Assembly (NCBI RefSeq): GCF_000784355.1
Contig: NZ_KN360928.1
Location: 368,777 to 432,776 of the forward strand
Length of the DNA: 64,000 bases
Direction: 5' to 3'
Source of the DNA: Methanolacinia paynteri
GTDB lineage: Archaea; Halobacteriota; Methanomicrobia; Methanomicrobiales; Methanomicrobiaceae
The notes beneath the pieces are model-generated. The model made no database searches, was not told the DNA's origin, and saw only the letters and a program-made list of their open reading frames with translations. The translations under genes were made by a program, and so were the position numbers. This document shows, in pieces, positions 33,554 to 43,214 of the stretch; within the stretch, counting starts at the first letter, position 1; every line of letters starts with the position of its first letter.

Positions 33554-34819
33554 ATGGATTTGACAGCTAACAAAAAAGAGACCGGGAAGAACGTCCTTAT
33601 GGGTCTCCAGATGATCTTCGTCGCATTTGGATCCCTTGTTCTCGTCCCGCTTCTGACCGGTCTCGATCCAAGTGTCGCACTGTTTACGGCAGGTGTCGGC
33701 ACTCTGATCTTTCAGGTAGTAACAAAATGGAAGGTCCCCATCTTTCTTGCGTCTTCGTTTGCATTTATCCCCGCGATAACGTACGGGATTGCGGCGTGGG
33801 GCCTTCCGTCCACCCTCTGCGGTCTTGCCGCAGCCGGTCTTTTCTACGTTGTTTTAAGCATTGCAATCAGGTATTTTGGTGTAGGAATCATCCACAGGGT
33901 CTTTCCGCCTGTTGTGGTCGGCCCCGTGATTGCGATCATCGGTCTCTCCCTTGCGCCTACCGCGGTCAGTATGGCTCTCGGGCAGTCCGGCGACGTCCAG
34001 GTTATACCGGTTGAAACAGCACTGATAATCGCCGGAATCTCCCTTGCGGCAACACTGGCGGTTTTCCTCTTTGCAAAAGGCATCCTGAAGCTTATACCTG
34101 TTCTCACAGGCATCGTTGTCGGTTATATCGTCTCTCTGGCGATGGGCGTAGTGGATATGAGCTCGTTCTTCGAGTCCTCGATAATTGCGGTGCCTCATTT
34201 CGTGCTCCCCGAGTGGAACCTTGCGGCGATCCTCTTTATCGTCCCGGTGGCAATCGCGCCTGCGATCGAGCATTTCGGAGACATACTTACGATCGGCTCG
34301 GTCACAGGGAAGGACTATCTCGCCGATCCTGGTATTCACAGGACAATGCTCGGCGACGGTATAGCAACGTTCTTCGCATCGTTCGTCGGCGGTCCGCCCA
34401 ACACGACATATTCCGAGGTCACCGGAGCGGTGGCTCTTACAAAGGCGTTCAACCCGGTAATCATGACATTCGCAGCGATATTTGCGATAATATTTGCATT
34501 CGTCGGAAAGATCGGCGGATTCCTTCAGACCATTCCCAACCCCGTTATGGGCGGCGTCATGATACTGCTCTTCGGCCTTATCGCGAGCCTCGGTATCAAC
34601 CAGCTCATCCTGAACAAGGTCAACCTTTCGTCAGCCAAGAACATAGTAATCGTCTCTCTCATCCTTGTGGCGGGACTCGGCGGACTGTTCATCCCGATTG
34701 GAGACTTCCAGCTCGCGGGCATCGGTCTTGCTGCGGTCATCGGTGTCGTCCTGAACCTGATCATTCCCGGCGAGAAGGAAGAGGAGCATGTAGTAGGCGA
34801 CAAGGGAGTTGATTTCTGA
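33554..34819 (+). CDS. uraA: Uracil/xanthine permease
   Basis: This 421-residue membrane protein of the NCS2 (nucleobase:cation symporter) family has about 14 helices. Signature stretches include QMIFVAFGSLVLVPLLTGLDP, PVVVGPVIAIIGLSLAPTAV and the conserved FVGGPPNTTYSEVTG segment. The acidic EHFGDI segment in helix 8 binds the base. TGGAGG lies seven bases before the ATG. It is followed after one base by upp, so uptake and salvage of uracil are coupled. Confidence 0.93.
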   Translation: MDLTANKKETGKNVLMGLQMIFVAFGSLVLVPLLTGLDPSVALFTAGVGTLIFQVVTKWKVPIFLASSFAFIPAITYGIAAWGLPSTLCGLAAAGLFYVVLSIAIRYFGVGIIHRVFPPVVVGPVIAIIGLSLAPTAVSMALGQSGDVQVIPVETALIIAGISLAATLAVFLFAKGILKLIPVLTGIVVGYIVSLAMGVVDMSSFFESSIIAVPHFVLPEWNLAAILFIVPVAIAPAIEHFGDILTIGSVTGKDYLADPGIHRTMLGDGIATFFASFVGGPPNTTYSEVTGAVALTKAFNPVIMTFAAIFAIIFAFVGKIGGFLQTIPNPVMGGVMILLFGLIASLGINQLILNKVNLSSAKNIVIVSLILVAGLGGLFIPIGDFQLAGIGLAAVIGVVLNLIIPGEKEEEHVVGDKGVDF

Positions 34820-34820
34820 T

Positions 34821-35450
34821 ATGCCTTCCTGCACGGTCAACCATCCCCTTGTGGCCCATAAACTGAGCCTTTTGAGGGATATCAGCACAAATTCAAAGGA
34901 TTTCAGGGACCTGATAAGGGAGCTGACGATGTATCTCACCTACGAGGCGACGAGAGACTGGGAGCTCGAGAAGACCAGTGTCCGGACGTGGGAGGGAAGA
35001 GATGTCGAGGCGTTCAGGGCAAAGGGCATCGATCCGACGATCGTCCCCATATTCCGTGCAGGCATCGGTATGCAGGAGGGTTTTCTGCAGGTAATCCCGA
35101 CGGCGACGATTAGTTATATCGGATTTTACCGTGACGAAGAGACACTTATGCCGCAGATGTACTACGCAAAGCTTGCATCGAGAATAGCAGAGAGGAAGAT
35201 CTACATCCTCGACCCGATGCTTGCGACTGGCGGGACTACGTCTGCAGTATGTTCGTATCTCAAGAAGCACGGTTGCACTGACATCAAGGTGCTCTGTATT
35301 CTTGCTGCACCCGAGGGTCTGGCGAAGATGGATGAGGACCATCCCGATGTCAGCATCCTCCCCGCAGCAATAGATTTGCACCTGAATGAGAAGGGGTATA
35401 TCATACCCGGCCTCGGCGATGCGGGCGATCGTCTCTTCGGGACGAAATAA
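34821..35450 (+). CDS. upp: Uracil phosphoribosyltransferase
   Basis: This 209-residue enzyme converts uracil and PRPP to UMP. It shows the PRPP-binding loop ILDPMLATGGTTS, the VPIFRAGIGMQEG segment and the C-terminal uracil-binding PGLGDAGDRLFGTK. The ATG at 34821 lies one base after the uraA stop with a GGGAG about 13 bases upstream; the longer frame from a TTG at 34809 is unlikely. Archaeal Upp is usually GTP-activated. Confidence 0.95.
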   Translation: MPSCTVNHPLVAHKLSLLRDISTNSKDFRDLIRELTMYLTYEATRDWELEKTSVRTWEGRDVEAFRAKGIDPTIVPIFRAGIGMQEGFLQVIPTATISYIGFYRDEETLMPQMYYAKLASRIAERKIYILDPMLATGGTTSAVCSYLKKHGCTDIKVLCILAAPEGLAKMDEDHPDVSILPAAIDLHLNEKGYIIPGLGDAGDRLFGTK

Positions 35451-35510
35451 CTCCCTCTTGTTTTTCGCAGTACCGGCTGGTTTAATATTCCGTGGCGGGC
35501 ACTTTATTAT

Positions 35511-36401
35511 GTGACGCGGAAAGAGACCTTTTTTGAATATGCAATAATCTATATCAAGGGGCTTTTAATGGGAATCTGCGACATCATCCCCGGTGTATCC
35601 GGCGGAACGATGGCGCTTATCACCGGAATATACGAACGCCTGGTAAAGGCCATAGGAAATATCGGTCCTTCGCCTGTAAAGTACCTGCTCAAGGGCGATG
35701 TAAAGTCGGCAATGGAGGAGTTTGAAAAGTTCGATCCCATATTCCTGATCGTGCTTGTTGCCGGTATCGGGACATCCTTTCTCGCGATGTCTAATGTCAT
35801 CCTCGTGCTTCTCAATGATTATGCGGTGCAGACTTTCTCGTTCTTCTTCGGGCTCATCGTCGCATCGGCAGTCGTATTGTTCCTTATAATAGAGGAGGAC
35901 TCGAGGGACAAACGGGCCGCTGCATTCCTTCTGATCGGTGCGATTGCAGGCTTCATTCTTGCAGGCTTAAACCCGGCCTCGCTCGGTCATTCGCTTCCCG
36001 TTCTCTTTCTCTCCGGGATGGCGGCGCTGTGTGCGATGATCCTCCCCGGGATCTCCGGTTCGTATAGCATGCTCGTCCTCGGCCAGTACGAATACATGCT
36101 CAGCGTGATAAAATCGCTCTCTCTCGTTGAGATCGCAACATATGTCGCCGGCGGCGTAATCGGGCTGCTTCTCTTCTCGCGTCTGCTGAAATACCTGCTT
36201 AAGACACACCATACAGCGATGATAGCATTTTTGACCGGACTCATGCTCGGGTCGGCAAGGCTGCTCTTCGACAAGATTACTGCCGCAGGCGGAACGATCG
36301 GATCGGCTGTTCTCTTCGTTGCGGCAGGCGCAGTCGTAATTATCATAATGGAGCTTGCGAAGAGATTTTTTTCAGATCGCGAGCAAAAAGCGGACAATTA
36401 A
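35511..36401 (+). CDS. DUF368 membrane protein
   Basis: This 296-residue protein with about eight helices matches DUF368 (PF04018). The two signature segments are GICDIIPGVSGGTMALITGIYE near the start and ILPGISGSYSMLVLGQYE in the second half, an inverted-repeat fold seen in polyprenyl-phosphate flippases (PopT type, as reported for bacterial members). In this cell it could recycle the lipid carrier for surface glycans, but that is inferred from family alone. The start is GTG at 35511. Confidence 0.88.
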   Translation: MTRKETFFEYAIIYIKGLLMGICDIIPGVSGGTMALITGIYERLVKAIGNIGPSPVKYLLKGDVKSAMEEFEKFDPIFLIVLVAGIGTSFLAMSNVILVLLNDYAVQTFSFFFGLIVASAVVLFLIIEEDSRDKRAAAFLLIGAIAGFILAGLNPASLGHSLPVLFLSGMAALCAMILPGISGSYSMLVLGQYEYMLSVIKSLSLVEIATYVAGGVIGLLLFSRLLKYLLKTHHTAMIAFLTGLMLGSARLLFDKITAAGGTIGSAVLFVAAGAVVIIIMELAKRFFSDREQKADN

Positions 36402-36551
36402 TTTTTTTGAATGAATTCTTCACTTCCCTCGGGAATATAGCGAAATATTCAGGGCAGTGGATGAATAACACAACCTTCAGACTTTTCTCGCAAGCATATA
36501 TGATTAAATTGTAAAAAATTTTTATATAGTATGAATAAATCATAAGATCTT

Positions 36552-37022
36552 ATGTCATTAAAACCGTTAATCGAAAAAAAATACCTGATCAACGGTCCTC
36601 ACAGCGAGGCCAAAATGGAGATCGTGGATAAGAACATCCAGGAAATTATCTCGGGCGGAACGAATAAATTCACGTATGACTCCGTCGTGCTGAAGCCTTA
36701 TGCAAAGGCATATCTTGGAATTACTCTCAGTCCGGAGACGAGGCTCTCGGAAGATGAGACGACATATGAAGAAGAATGGCGGGATATCGGGCAAAATTCC
36801 CTGAAGAAGTTGTATCCCGATGAGTTCCTGGAAAAACCCGATACAATCTATCTCCTGTATAAGGACGAGTCTTCGGAGGTTGTGCGTTCATATGAAAAAA
36901 TATTCCTTGATGAGTTCTCGGGCTTCATCGACGCCGACGAAGCGGAAGTGGATGCAGAAAAGAAGGATCTGGGCATGAATTCATATTATCTCTACCTGTT
37001 CCTGCAGTATTATATGAAATAA
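36552..37022 (+). CDS. Hypothetical acidic soluble protein (156 aa)
   Basis: I do not recognise this protein. It is acidic, contains many aromatic residues at the C-terminus (NSYYLYLFLQYYMK) and no membrane helix. A TTTTTATATAG box about 26 bases before the ATG points to a leaderless transcript. It converges with the CPBP protease gene, leaving only seven bases between the stops. Confidence 0.6.
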   Translation: MSLKPLIEKKYLINGPHSEAKMEIVDKNIQEIISGGTNKFTYDSVVLKPYAKAYLGITLSPETRLSEDETTYEEEWRDIGQNSLKKLYPDEFLEKPDTIYLLYKDESSEVVRSYEKIFLDEFSGFIDADEAEVDAEKKDLGMNSYYLYLFLQYYMK

Positions 37023-37029
37023 TCATTTT

Positions 37030-38211
37030 TTAGATTACATTAAATCCCAGGAGAAGCCCCAGGAAGAGCACGAAGTCGTATGTGGTATGTGTTATTGCAC
37101 TGACGGTCGTGCTGTAGCGCTGCCTGATTATACCGAAGACCAGTCCGGCGATGAACACCGATACGATCCCGTCCCAGTTGTACTGGAATGCATGAAGGGA
37201 GGCGAAGAGCATAGCCGGGAGTATTATTCCGAATCTCGGCTGAAGAACGCCTCTTACCGAGATCTCCTCGCCGAACCCCGCACAGACTGAAGCGATTACT
37301 ATACCCGGGAGAGTCATGTACGGGACGAGGAACGCTTCGAAAGCGTTGGAATCAGTGAGAGGCCAGCCGGCTGCATTCCAGATTACTGCGATTATGGCAT
37401 CGACCGCATAAAAGACCACGATCAAGGCAAGTGCTGCACCGATTGCGATCAGCACTTCTTTTGCGGCGGGTTTTGAAAGGCCGAGCCTTTGCAGCGTCTC
37501 CTTAAAATTCCTCTTCGTAAAAAGGCCTACGATTGCAAAGGAGGCCAGGATTGTCCAGAAGAGAGTATAGATGTCGACCGCAACAGTCCCTTCGAGGAAT
37601 GCCGCGTCATTTTTTATTATCTCCATGAAGGCCGGGGACAGGTATGGCGGGACTCCCGCAACCGTAACAGGAATCAGGGGGATTATCGTTACTGCAAAGA
37701 TCGCCACCAGTGCAATGATATGCACCCGGCAGAAGGGATCGAAGTCGAGTCTTGAGGCAAGCTTTACACGGACTGTTTTTAAAAGCGGGATAAGGGAGAA
37801 GATTGCCGCTCCTGCGCAGCCCAGGAAGAGGAGAGCGATCTTCCCGAGAATCCCTGTATCTGCTATGGCGTCAAAGGCTCCGGGATCGAATTCTTCGGAG
37901 AAGACAATGTCTGCCGGCAGTATCGAGATCAGGCCGAAGAAGAACGATATGAAGGCGGTTGCCAGTATTATTCCGAGAAGGATCGCATATGCCGGATATT
38001 TCAGCATATCCATGCGTTTGTTCATCGAAAGATAGGCGGCAATCGCGAGTATCACGAACGGAGCAAGGGTTGCCGAAGCCCCGAGGAATTCACCGGCCGG
38101 AGAGCCGTCTCCCGCAAAAAAACCAAACACAGGGGCCAGTGTGAATACGAGCAACAGTACCAGGATTCCTGTAAATCTTTTGGATTCCGGTGGAGTGGAT
38201 AGAATATTCAC
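37030..38211 (-). CDS. CPBP-family (CAAX-like) intramembrane metalloprotease
   Basis: This 393-residue membrane protein has about ten helices. The CPBP/Abi motifs are in the C-terminal third: GEEISVRGVLQPRF (EExxxR), FASLHAFQYNW (H) and ITHTTYDF (H). These form a metal-dependent active site within the membrane. Substrates could be surface or prenylated proteins; unknown here. The only in-frame start covering helix 1 is GTG at 38211, which is weakly supported. The N-terminal extra helices before the domain are unusual in length. Confidence 0.85.
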   Translation of the reverse strand: MNILSTPPESKRFTGILVLLLVFTLAPVFGFFAGDGSPAGEFLGASATLAPFVILAIAAYLSMNKRMDMLKYPAYAILLGIILATAFISFFFGLISILPADIVFSEEFDPGAFDAIADTGILGKIALLFLGCAGAAIFSLIPLLKTVRVKLASRLDFDPFCRVHIIALVAIFAVTIIPLIPVTVAGVPPYLSPAFMEIIKNDAAFLEGTVAVDIYTLFWTILASFAIVGLFTKRNFKETLQRLGLSKPAAKEVLIAIGAALALIVVFYAVDAIIAVIWNAAGWPLTDSNAFEAFLVPYMTLPGIVIASVCAGFGEEISVRGVLQPRFGIILPAMLFASLHAFQYNWDGIVSVFIAGLVFGIIRQRYSTTVSAITHTTYDFVLFLGLLLGFNVI

Positions 38212-38382
38212 TTATTATAATGTCTGTTCTCTTCAGCGATAAATTGATTCGGCTATGGTTTGTGCCGTTTTTCAGTTTAGGTTTATGCTGCATTTAAAAA
38301 AATAAAATAGTCCTGCTTTACAGTAGGGAATAATCAAACTTGATGTGGTAATTCTTTTCATTATTAAAATTAAATCCCAATT

Positions 38383-39522
38383 ATGCGTGAAATATTTCTT
38401 CTTCAGGATGATAACACACTTTTAGAGATGAAGGAGGAGTTATATGATTCAGAAGACCTTCTTCAGTCACTTCTTGAGGATTATCCAAAACTTCTTGCAG
38501 GTTCCCAGATTAATCCGGATTCACCCAGAAAATGGATACTCATAAAACGTGAAATGGGCATCCCGGATAAAGAGAAAGGGAGTGAAAGATGGGCAGTAGA
38601 TCATCTCTTCCTTGATCAGGAGGCAGTCCCTACGCTGGTTGAGGTAAAGCGTAGCACTGATACAAGAACAAGACGGGAAGTTGTTGCCCAGATGCTTGAT
38701 TATGCGGCGAACTCTGTTCAATATTGGGAGATAGAGGATATCATTGAATCTTATCATGAAGACTGCCTGAAAAAGAATATCGACCCGGACGAACGTTTAT
38801 TGAACATATTAGGAACAAGCATGAGGCAGGATGATTTCTGGGACCTTGTCAATGCGAATTTGAAGCAGGGAAAGATAAGGATGCTGTTCGTGGCTGATAT
38901 CATTCCCCCGGAACTTCAGAAAATAGTTGAATTCTTAAATGAACAGATGAATCCGGCAGAAGTGCTTGCTATAGAGGTGAAACAATACACCGGGCAGAAT
39001 CTAAAGACACTTGTATCTCGTGTTGTTGGTCAGACTATGAAGGCGGTGGAAATCAAGGCCTCCAGAACTGGGGGGTTGATACAATGGAATAAGGAACTGC
39101 TTCTTGAACAGGTTCGTGACTTAAGGGGTGAAGAGATTGCAGAAGTAGTTGACCATTTGATATCATGGTGCGAGGATAATGGATATTATCTTAGTTATGG
39201 CAGAGGTTCAACAGAGGGTTCGGTACATTTAGGTTATGAATCGGATTCTGGCATGAGATATAAGTTTTTTATGATAAACAGGGGATTAAATTATGTCTGG
39301 TTCGAACATATTATGAATTATCCTCCTTTTGATAATGTTGAGAAACGGCAGGAACTTTTTGATCGTCTGAAAAGTATCAAGGGAATGAATTTTAAAAATG
39401 ACCGACTGGACACATATCTGTCTTCTGAGTTAAATTGTCTTATAGATTATAATAGATTTAAACAGTTTTGTGATGTTTATGATTGGATTATTAAAGAAAT
39501 CAGAGAAAATTCTCAGATATAA
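38383..39522 (+). CDS. PD-(D/E)XK nuclease-like protein (379 aa)
   Basis: The first 120 residues contain a nuclease-type core: AVDHLFLD (D73 or D78) followed by PTLVEVKRS (E87-x-K89) and a helix with QMLDYAANSVQYW, the order of PD-(D/E)XK enzymes. The rest is alpha/beta with a strand-rich region (FVADIIPPELQKIVEFLNEQ) and a C-terminal part not recognised. The gene is somewhat more AT-rich than the mch or thermosome genes. Such stand-alone nucleases often belong to defence or repair, but no partner is next to it. Confidence 0.72.
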   Translation: MREIFLLQDDNTLLEMKEELYDSEDLLQSLLEDYPKLLAGSQINPDSPRKWILIKREMGIPDKEKGSERWAVDHLFLDQEAVPTLVEVKRSTDTRTRREVVAQMLDYAANSVQYWEIEDIIESYHEDCLKKNIDPDERLLNILGTSMRQDDFWDLVNANLKQGKIRMLFVADIIPPELQKIVEFLNEQMNPAEVLAIEVKQYTGQNLKTLVSRVVGQTMKAVEIKASRTGGLIQWNKELLLEQVRDLRGEEIAEVVDHLISWCEDNGYYLSYGRGSTEGSVHLGYESDSGMRYKFFMINRGLNYVWFEHIMNYPPFDNVEKRQELFDRLKSIKGMNFKNDRLDTYLSSELNCLIDYNRFKQFCDVYDWIIKEIRENSQI

Positions 39523-39644
39523 ATCATAGATTGTTTAATAGCATCTGAGAATTTTGATAAATAATGTCTCCCTTGGGGAAGGGGAATATAAACCGTTTTT
39601 TGCTATGGATGCCAAATATCTCATGACAAGAGGCATCTTTGGTT

Positions 39645-40517
39645 ATGTATATAGGAATAGATCACGGGACGACGGCGATCCGGTTTGCCTGTGAAACCGG
39701 GCATTTCAAAATATCCCGCGAGGATGCAAGGGAATTCAAATTCAGCGACCTGGAAAGGCTCTGCCCTGTCGATGAGATTGACGGAATATCAGTCTGCTAT
39801 TCGATGGGCGACGGAATATCGGCTATAACTTCCATCGGAAAGGTCGAGAACAGGGGTGTTGTCTCCAGGGAAGGAGCAGGCGAACACATCGGCGGCGGAA
39901 CGAGGGTATACGACGAGGTCGCCGGATCAGGCGTTCCTGCGGTTGTAATTCCCGGAATACACAGGGGATCGCCCACCGACCCCAGGTTCAAGGCGTATTC
40001 GCACCAGACCAGCCCTGAAAAGATCGGCATCGCGTACCAGGTCTTCCTCGATCACGGCGGGGATTTCGTTGTCGCGGACGTGAGCTCGAATACCGTAACG
40101 ATGCTTGTTTCGGGCGGAAAGATAGTCGGAGCATTCGATGCCTGCATCTTTTCCCCGGGAACGAAACATGGTGCGCTCGACGTTGATGCGATAAGAAAGA
40201 TCGACACCGGCGAATGGTCGGCAAACGAGGCGTTCCTCCATGCCGGTGTAGGGGAATCGCTTCCTGCAGACGTGAGAAAGAGTGCCCTTGCGATGTTTAC
40301 GGCGATGGAATGCGCCTCGATGAAACTTTTAAACAGGAACGCAAAAGTCGCACTCGCAGGCTCGATGGCCCCGGCAATTGCTGCTGAGGTCGAGGCACTC
40401 CTGCAGGAGAAGGTCTTTGTCTACGACGAGTGGTGTGCATCGATCGGCCTCTGGAAGATTGCAAAAGAGGTATTCGAGAGGAAAAAAGGAGTCCTGGGAC
40501 TGGAACTGGATCTCTGA
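39645..40517 (+). CDS. Methanogenesis marker protein 12
   Basis: This 290-residue protein belongs to the methanogenesis marker 12 family, ASKHA-fold ATPase-like (MYIGIDHGTTAIRF at the N-terminus is the phosphate-1 loop). Other family features are GISVCYSMGDGISAITS, HQTSPEKIGIAYQVF, and AGSMAPAIAAEV near the end (adenosine motif). Its role, probably maturation or assembly of a methanogenesis component, is not established. The ATG at 39645 is preferred over a TTG at 39639. AGAGG lies about ten bases upstream. Confidence 0.92.
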   Translation: MYIGIDHGTTAIRFACETGHFKISREDAREFKFSDLERLCPVDEIDGISVCYSMGDGISAITSIGKVENRGVVSREGAGEHIGGGTRVYDEVAGSGVPAVVIPGIHRGSPTDPRFKAYSHQTSPEKIGIAYQVFLDHGGDFVVADVSSNTVTMLVSGGKIVGAFDACIFSPGTKHGALDVDAIRKIDTGEWSANEAFLHAGVGESLPADVRKSALAMFTAMECASMKLLNRNAKVALAGSMAPAIAAEVEALLQEKVFVYDEWCASIGLWKIAKEVFERKKGVLGLELDL

Positions 40518-40658
40518 CCTTTTTTAATATATAATTTAAATAGAGTCTATATTCTATTTACATCATCTATTTACCGGATTCTGGGAATTTCTTTTTTGTA
40601 CGATCTTTCCGGGGGGCGAATTGCAGTTTACCGGCATCCCCCGGCGTAGTTACGGGAT

Positions 40659-42419
40659 ATGGGTATAATGGTCAGTGAATCTTTCAATAATCAGGAATAT
40701 ACGCTCCAGCTGCTGTATGAAAATCCTCTTCCGATGGTTATTTTTGATACGGGCGGCAGAATAGTCGATTTTAACAGGGCCTTCATTGATTTCTCCGGCT
40801 ATGGCAATGACCGCCTCAGGGGAATGCATGTATCCGAATTCAGGACCGTAAACCATGGAGGAGAAGGATTTTCCGCCTGCCTTGAAAAGAGAAGCGGGGT
40901 CCGCTCTTTTGAAGATATGGAACTTCCTTCAGGGCTTAAATATGCCGATGTCAGGTTCACCCCTGTGAAGGACGGTAAAGGGGATATAGAGTATATCTTT
41001 GGCGTCTATATTGACAAATCGAAGATTATCTCCCGCAACAAGTACATGTCGAAGTTTATCTCAAAGACTGTATCCAATCTATCTCTGCTTGCGGAAGGGA
41101 ATACCGGCTTCGACCTGGAGATCCCGCCTGCCGGCGATCAGACTGAAGAACTCAGGAAAAATTTCCTGAATATAAACGATCAGCTGAAACTCGCCAAAGA
41201 GGCGATAGATTCCATGGTCGACGAATCTGCCCGGCTTTCTGAGGCCGGCATAAACGGAAATCTCTCCTACAGGGCTGATGCGTCGAAGTTCAGGGGCGGG
41301 TTTGCCACTGTGATAGGCGGCTTCAACGAGACTCTCGATGCCGTCGTATTCCCTGTTCGCGAGACGGTCAGGATCGCAAACGCCTTTGCAAAAAGAGACT
41401 TCTCCAGGCGTTTCAGCGAGCAGATCATCGTCGGCGGAGATTTTGCCGGCCTCAAGGCCGCACTGAACGAGACCGGAACCGAGATCGGCGAATCACTGTC
41501 TGAAATCCGGGAGTCGGTCCGCGTTCTTGAGGAGTATGTCCGCGGAACTTCGGAGAACGTGAACGATGTTGCCGGAGCAACCGAAAAGGTCGCGATTAAA
41601 AACCGTGAGTCTGCAGAAAATTCCGAAAAACAGCTTGAAGCCGTTGAAAGGGTGGGGCGCGAGATCGAGGATCTTTCGGCCTCGGTGGAGGAGATCGCTT
41701 CCAATGCTGCGGAGGTTAGGGATGTGGCGCAGAGGGTAATCGCCACCGGGGATCAGGCGAAAAATCTGGGCAGCGAGGCCGATGCGAGGATGAATGCGGT
41801 CGAGAGGCTTTCGCAGGAATGTGTCGAGAACATCGGGCGGCTGAACACCAGAATGCTCGAGATTAACGACATAGTCAAGCTGATATCCGATATTTCAAGC
41901 CAGACGAACATGCTCGCGCTGAATGCGGCGATTGAGGCCGCACGTGCCGGCGAGCACGGCAGGGGATTTGCGGTTGTCGCACAGGAGGTCAAGAACCTGG
42001 CGGGCGAATCCAAGACTGCAGCAGCAAGGATTTCCCGTCTTATCGATGAGATAAAGAGCGAAAGCGACGTTACGACAAGATCGATGGAGACCTCCTACAA
42101 TGAGATCTCGGGGGCGATTGCGAGTGTCGAGAAGACGATTGAGTCCTTGAACGGCATAGTAAACCTCGCGAACGAGGCCTCTGTAGGTGTAATCGAGATC
42201 GCGAAGGCATCGGAGATGCAGTCGAACGCTACCGCATCGGTCATGGGCTCGATGGAGCAGACTACCGGAATGAACAGGGAGAACATGGAGAGGATCATCC
42301 AGGTCGCCTCCCTCAGCGAGGACGTTTCCGCATCAATTGAAGAGATCGGGATGGGAACCGCCGAACTCTCTGATATGGCGAAGAACCTAAGGAATATTCT
42401 CGAGGAGTATCGTTTTTAG
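40659..42419 (+). CDS. Soluble methyl-accepting chemotaxis protein with PAS and HAMP-like units
   Basis: The 586-residue protein has no membrane helix. A PAS domain (residues about 18-125; [19 protein letters not shown]) is followed by tandem HAMP-like repeats (about 175-290) and a signalling domain whose hairpin tip includes [20 protein letters not shown] and [12 protein letters not shown]. It would sense an internal signal (redox or ligand by PAS) and control CheA. No other che gene is in the window. ATG at 40659 or 40668 could be used. Confidence 0.92.
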   Translation: MGIMVSESFNNQEYTLQLLYENPLPMVIFDTGGRIVDFNRAFIDFSGYGNDRLRGMHVSEFRTVNHGGEGFSACLEKRSGVRSFEDMELPSGLKYADVRFTPVKDGKGDIEYIFGVYIDKSKIISRNKYMSKFISKTVSNLSLLAEGNTGFDLEIPPAGDQTEELRKNFLNINDQLKLAKEAIDSMVDESARLSEAGINGNLSYRADASKFRGGFATVIGGFNETLDAVVFPVRETVRIANAFAKRDFSRRFSEQIIVGGDFAGLKAALNETGTEIGESLSEIRESVRVLEEYVRGTSENVNDVAGATEKVAIKNRESAENSEKQLEAVERVGREIEDLSASVEEIASNAAEVRDVAQRVIATGDQAKNLGSEADARMNAVERLSQECVENIGRLNTRMLEINDIVKLISDISSQTNMLALNAAIEAARAGEHGRGFAVVAQEVKNLAGESKTAAARISRLIDEIKSESDVTTRSMETSYNEISGAIASVEKTIESLNGIVNLANEASVGVIEIAKASEMQSNATASVMGSMEQTTGMNRENMERIIQVASLSEDVSASIEEIGMGTAELSDMAKNLRNILEEYRF

Positions 42420-42503
42420 TGGTTACCTAAAATTTTTAATCTTCTAAAAGGAGTAATGAATTTATAATCACACGCCAGATTAATCAGATAGGGGCGTTTC
42501 CCT

Positions 42504-43211
42504 GTGGAAGATTCACAAAGAGCACAAAATAAAAAATCAAATTTTGATAATTTCATTTCAGATATCAGAGATTACGTATTTCTTTTTTCAATATTAATTG
42601 GATTAAGCACAGCACTGTTTGTATTTTTTGACAAAATCAATATTGGTGAAAAACAGTTAAATCAGGCTCTATTTTTTATTTTCTTTTTAATTCTAATTAT
42701 TTGGTTTCATATTGCAGTTAAAGCACTTGATTATTTTAAAGAGATAAGTGATAGTAAAAAGAGATCTTTTTCAGAAATAATTTTTTCATTAGAAGTTATT
42801 TTATTTACTTTTCTTTTAATGGCTCCTATTTTTTCAATATTTTCTGTAATCTTTCAAAAAGCCCCAGACTCATTTTTAGTGTCTTCACTCGTGGTAGTAT
42901 TTTTATTTATGATTTTTGGGACAGGAATGATTTCTGAATGGATGGAAGTAAAATATAATACTATCAAATCAAGTTTATTTTGGATATTGGGCTGTATTCT
43001 CTTTATTATTGGTATGGTGGTGGCATTATCCTTTTGTTTAGTATATAATTCAGATATTTTCAATTATCTAATCTTTATTATATCACCTTTATTCGGAATT
43101 TGGATGCTCTTCTTTATAAATTCAATATTTTTATTGGTAATTAACATAAACAACCGATATATTCACGTTCATCCTTTTATTTGGTTGAGGAATAAAATTC
43201 AAAAACGGTGA
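42504..43211 (+). CDS. Six-helix membrane protein, partner of the TIR gene
   Basis: This 235-residue protein has about six membrane helices (roughly residues 24-42, 54-76, 92-112, 122-142, 156-178, 186-212), a charged cytosolic N-terminus and tail. It is not a family I recognise. It starts with GTG at 42504 and stops three bases before the ATG of the TIR gene. Both genes are strongly AT-rich compared with the surrounding DNA, which marks them as a joint transferred unit. It could be the membrane effector or sensor of a TIR-based defence pair; inferred from context. Confidence 0.7.
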   Translation: MEDSQRAQNKKSNFDNFISDIRDYVFLFSILIGLSTALFVFFDKINIGEKQLNQALFFIFFLILIIWFHIAVKALDYFKEISDSKKRSFSEIIFSLEVILFTFLLMAPIFSIFSVIFQKAPDSFLVSSLVVVFLFMIFGTGMISEWMEVKYNTIKSSLFWILGCILFIIGMVVALSFCLVYNSDIFNYLIFIISPLFGIWMLFFINSIFLLVININNRYIHVHPFIWLRNKIQKR

Positions 43212-43214
43212 TTT

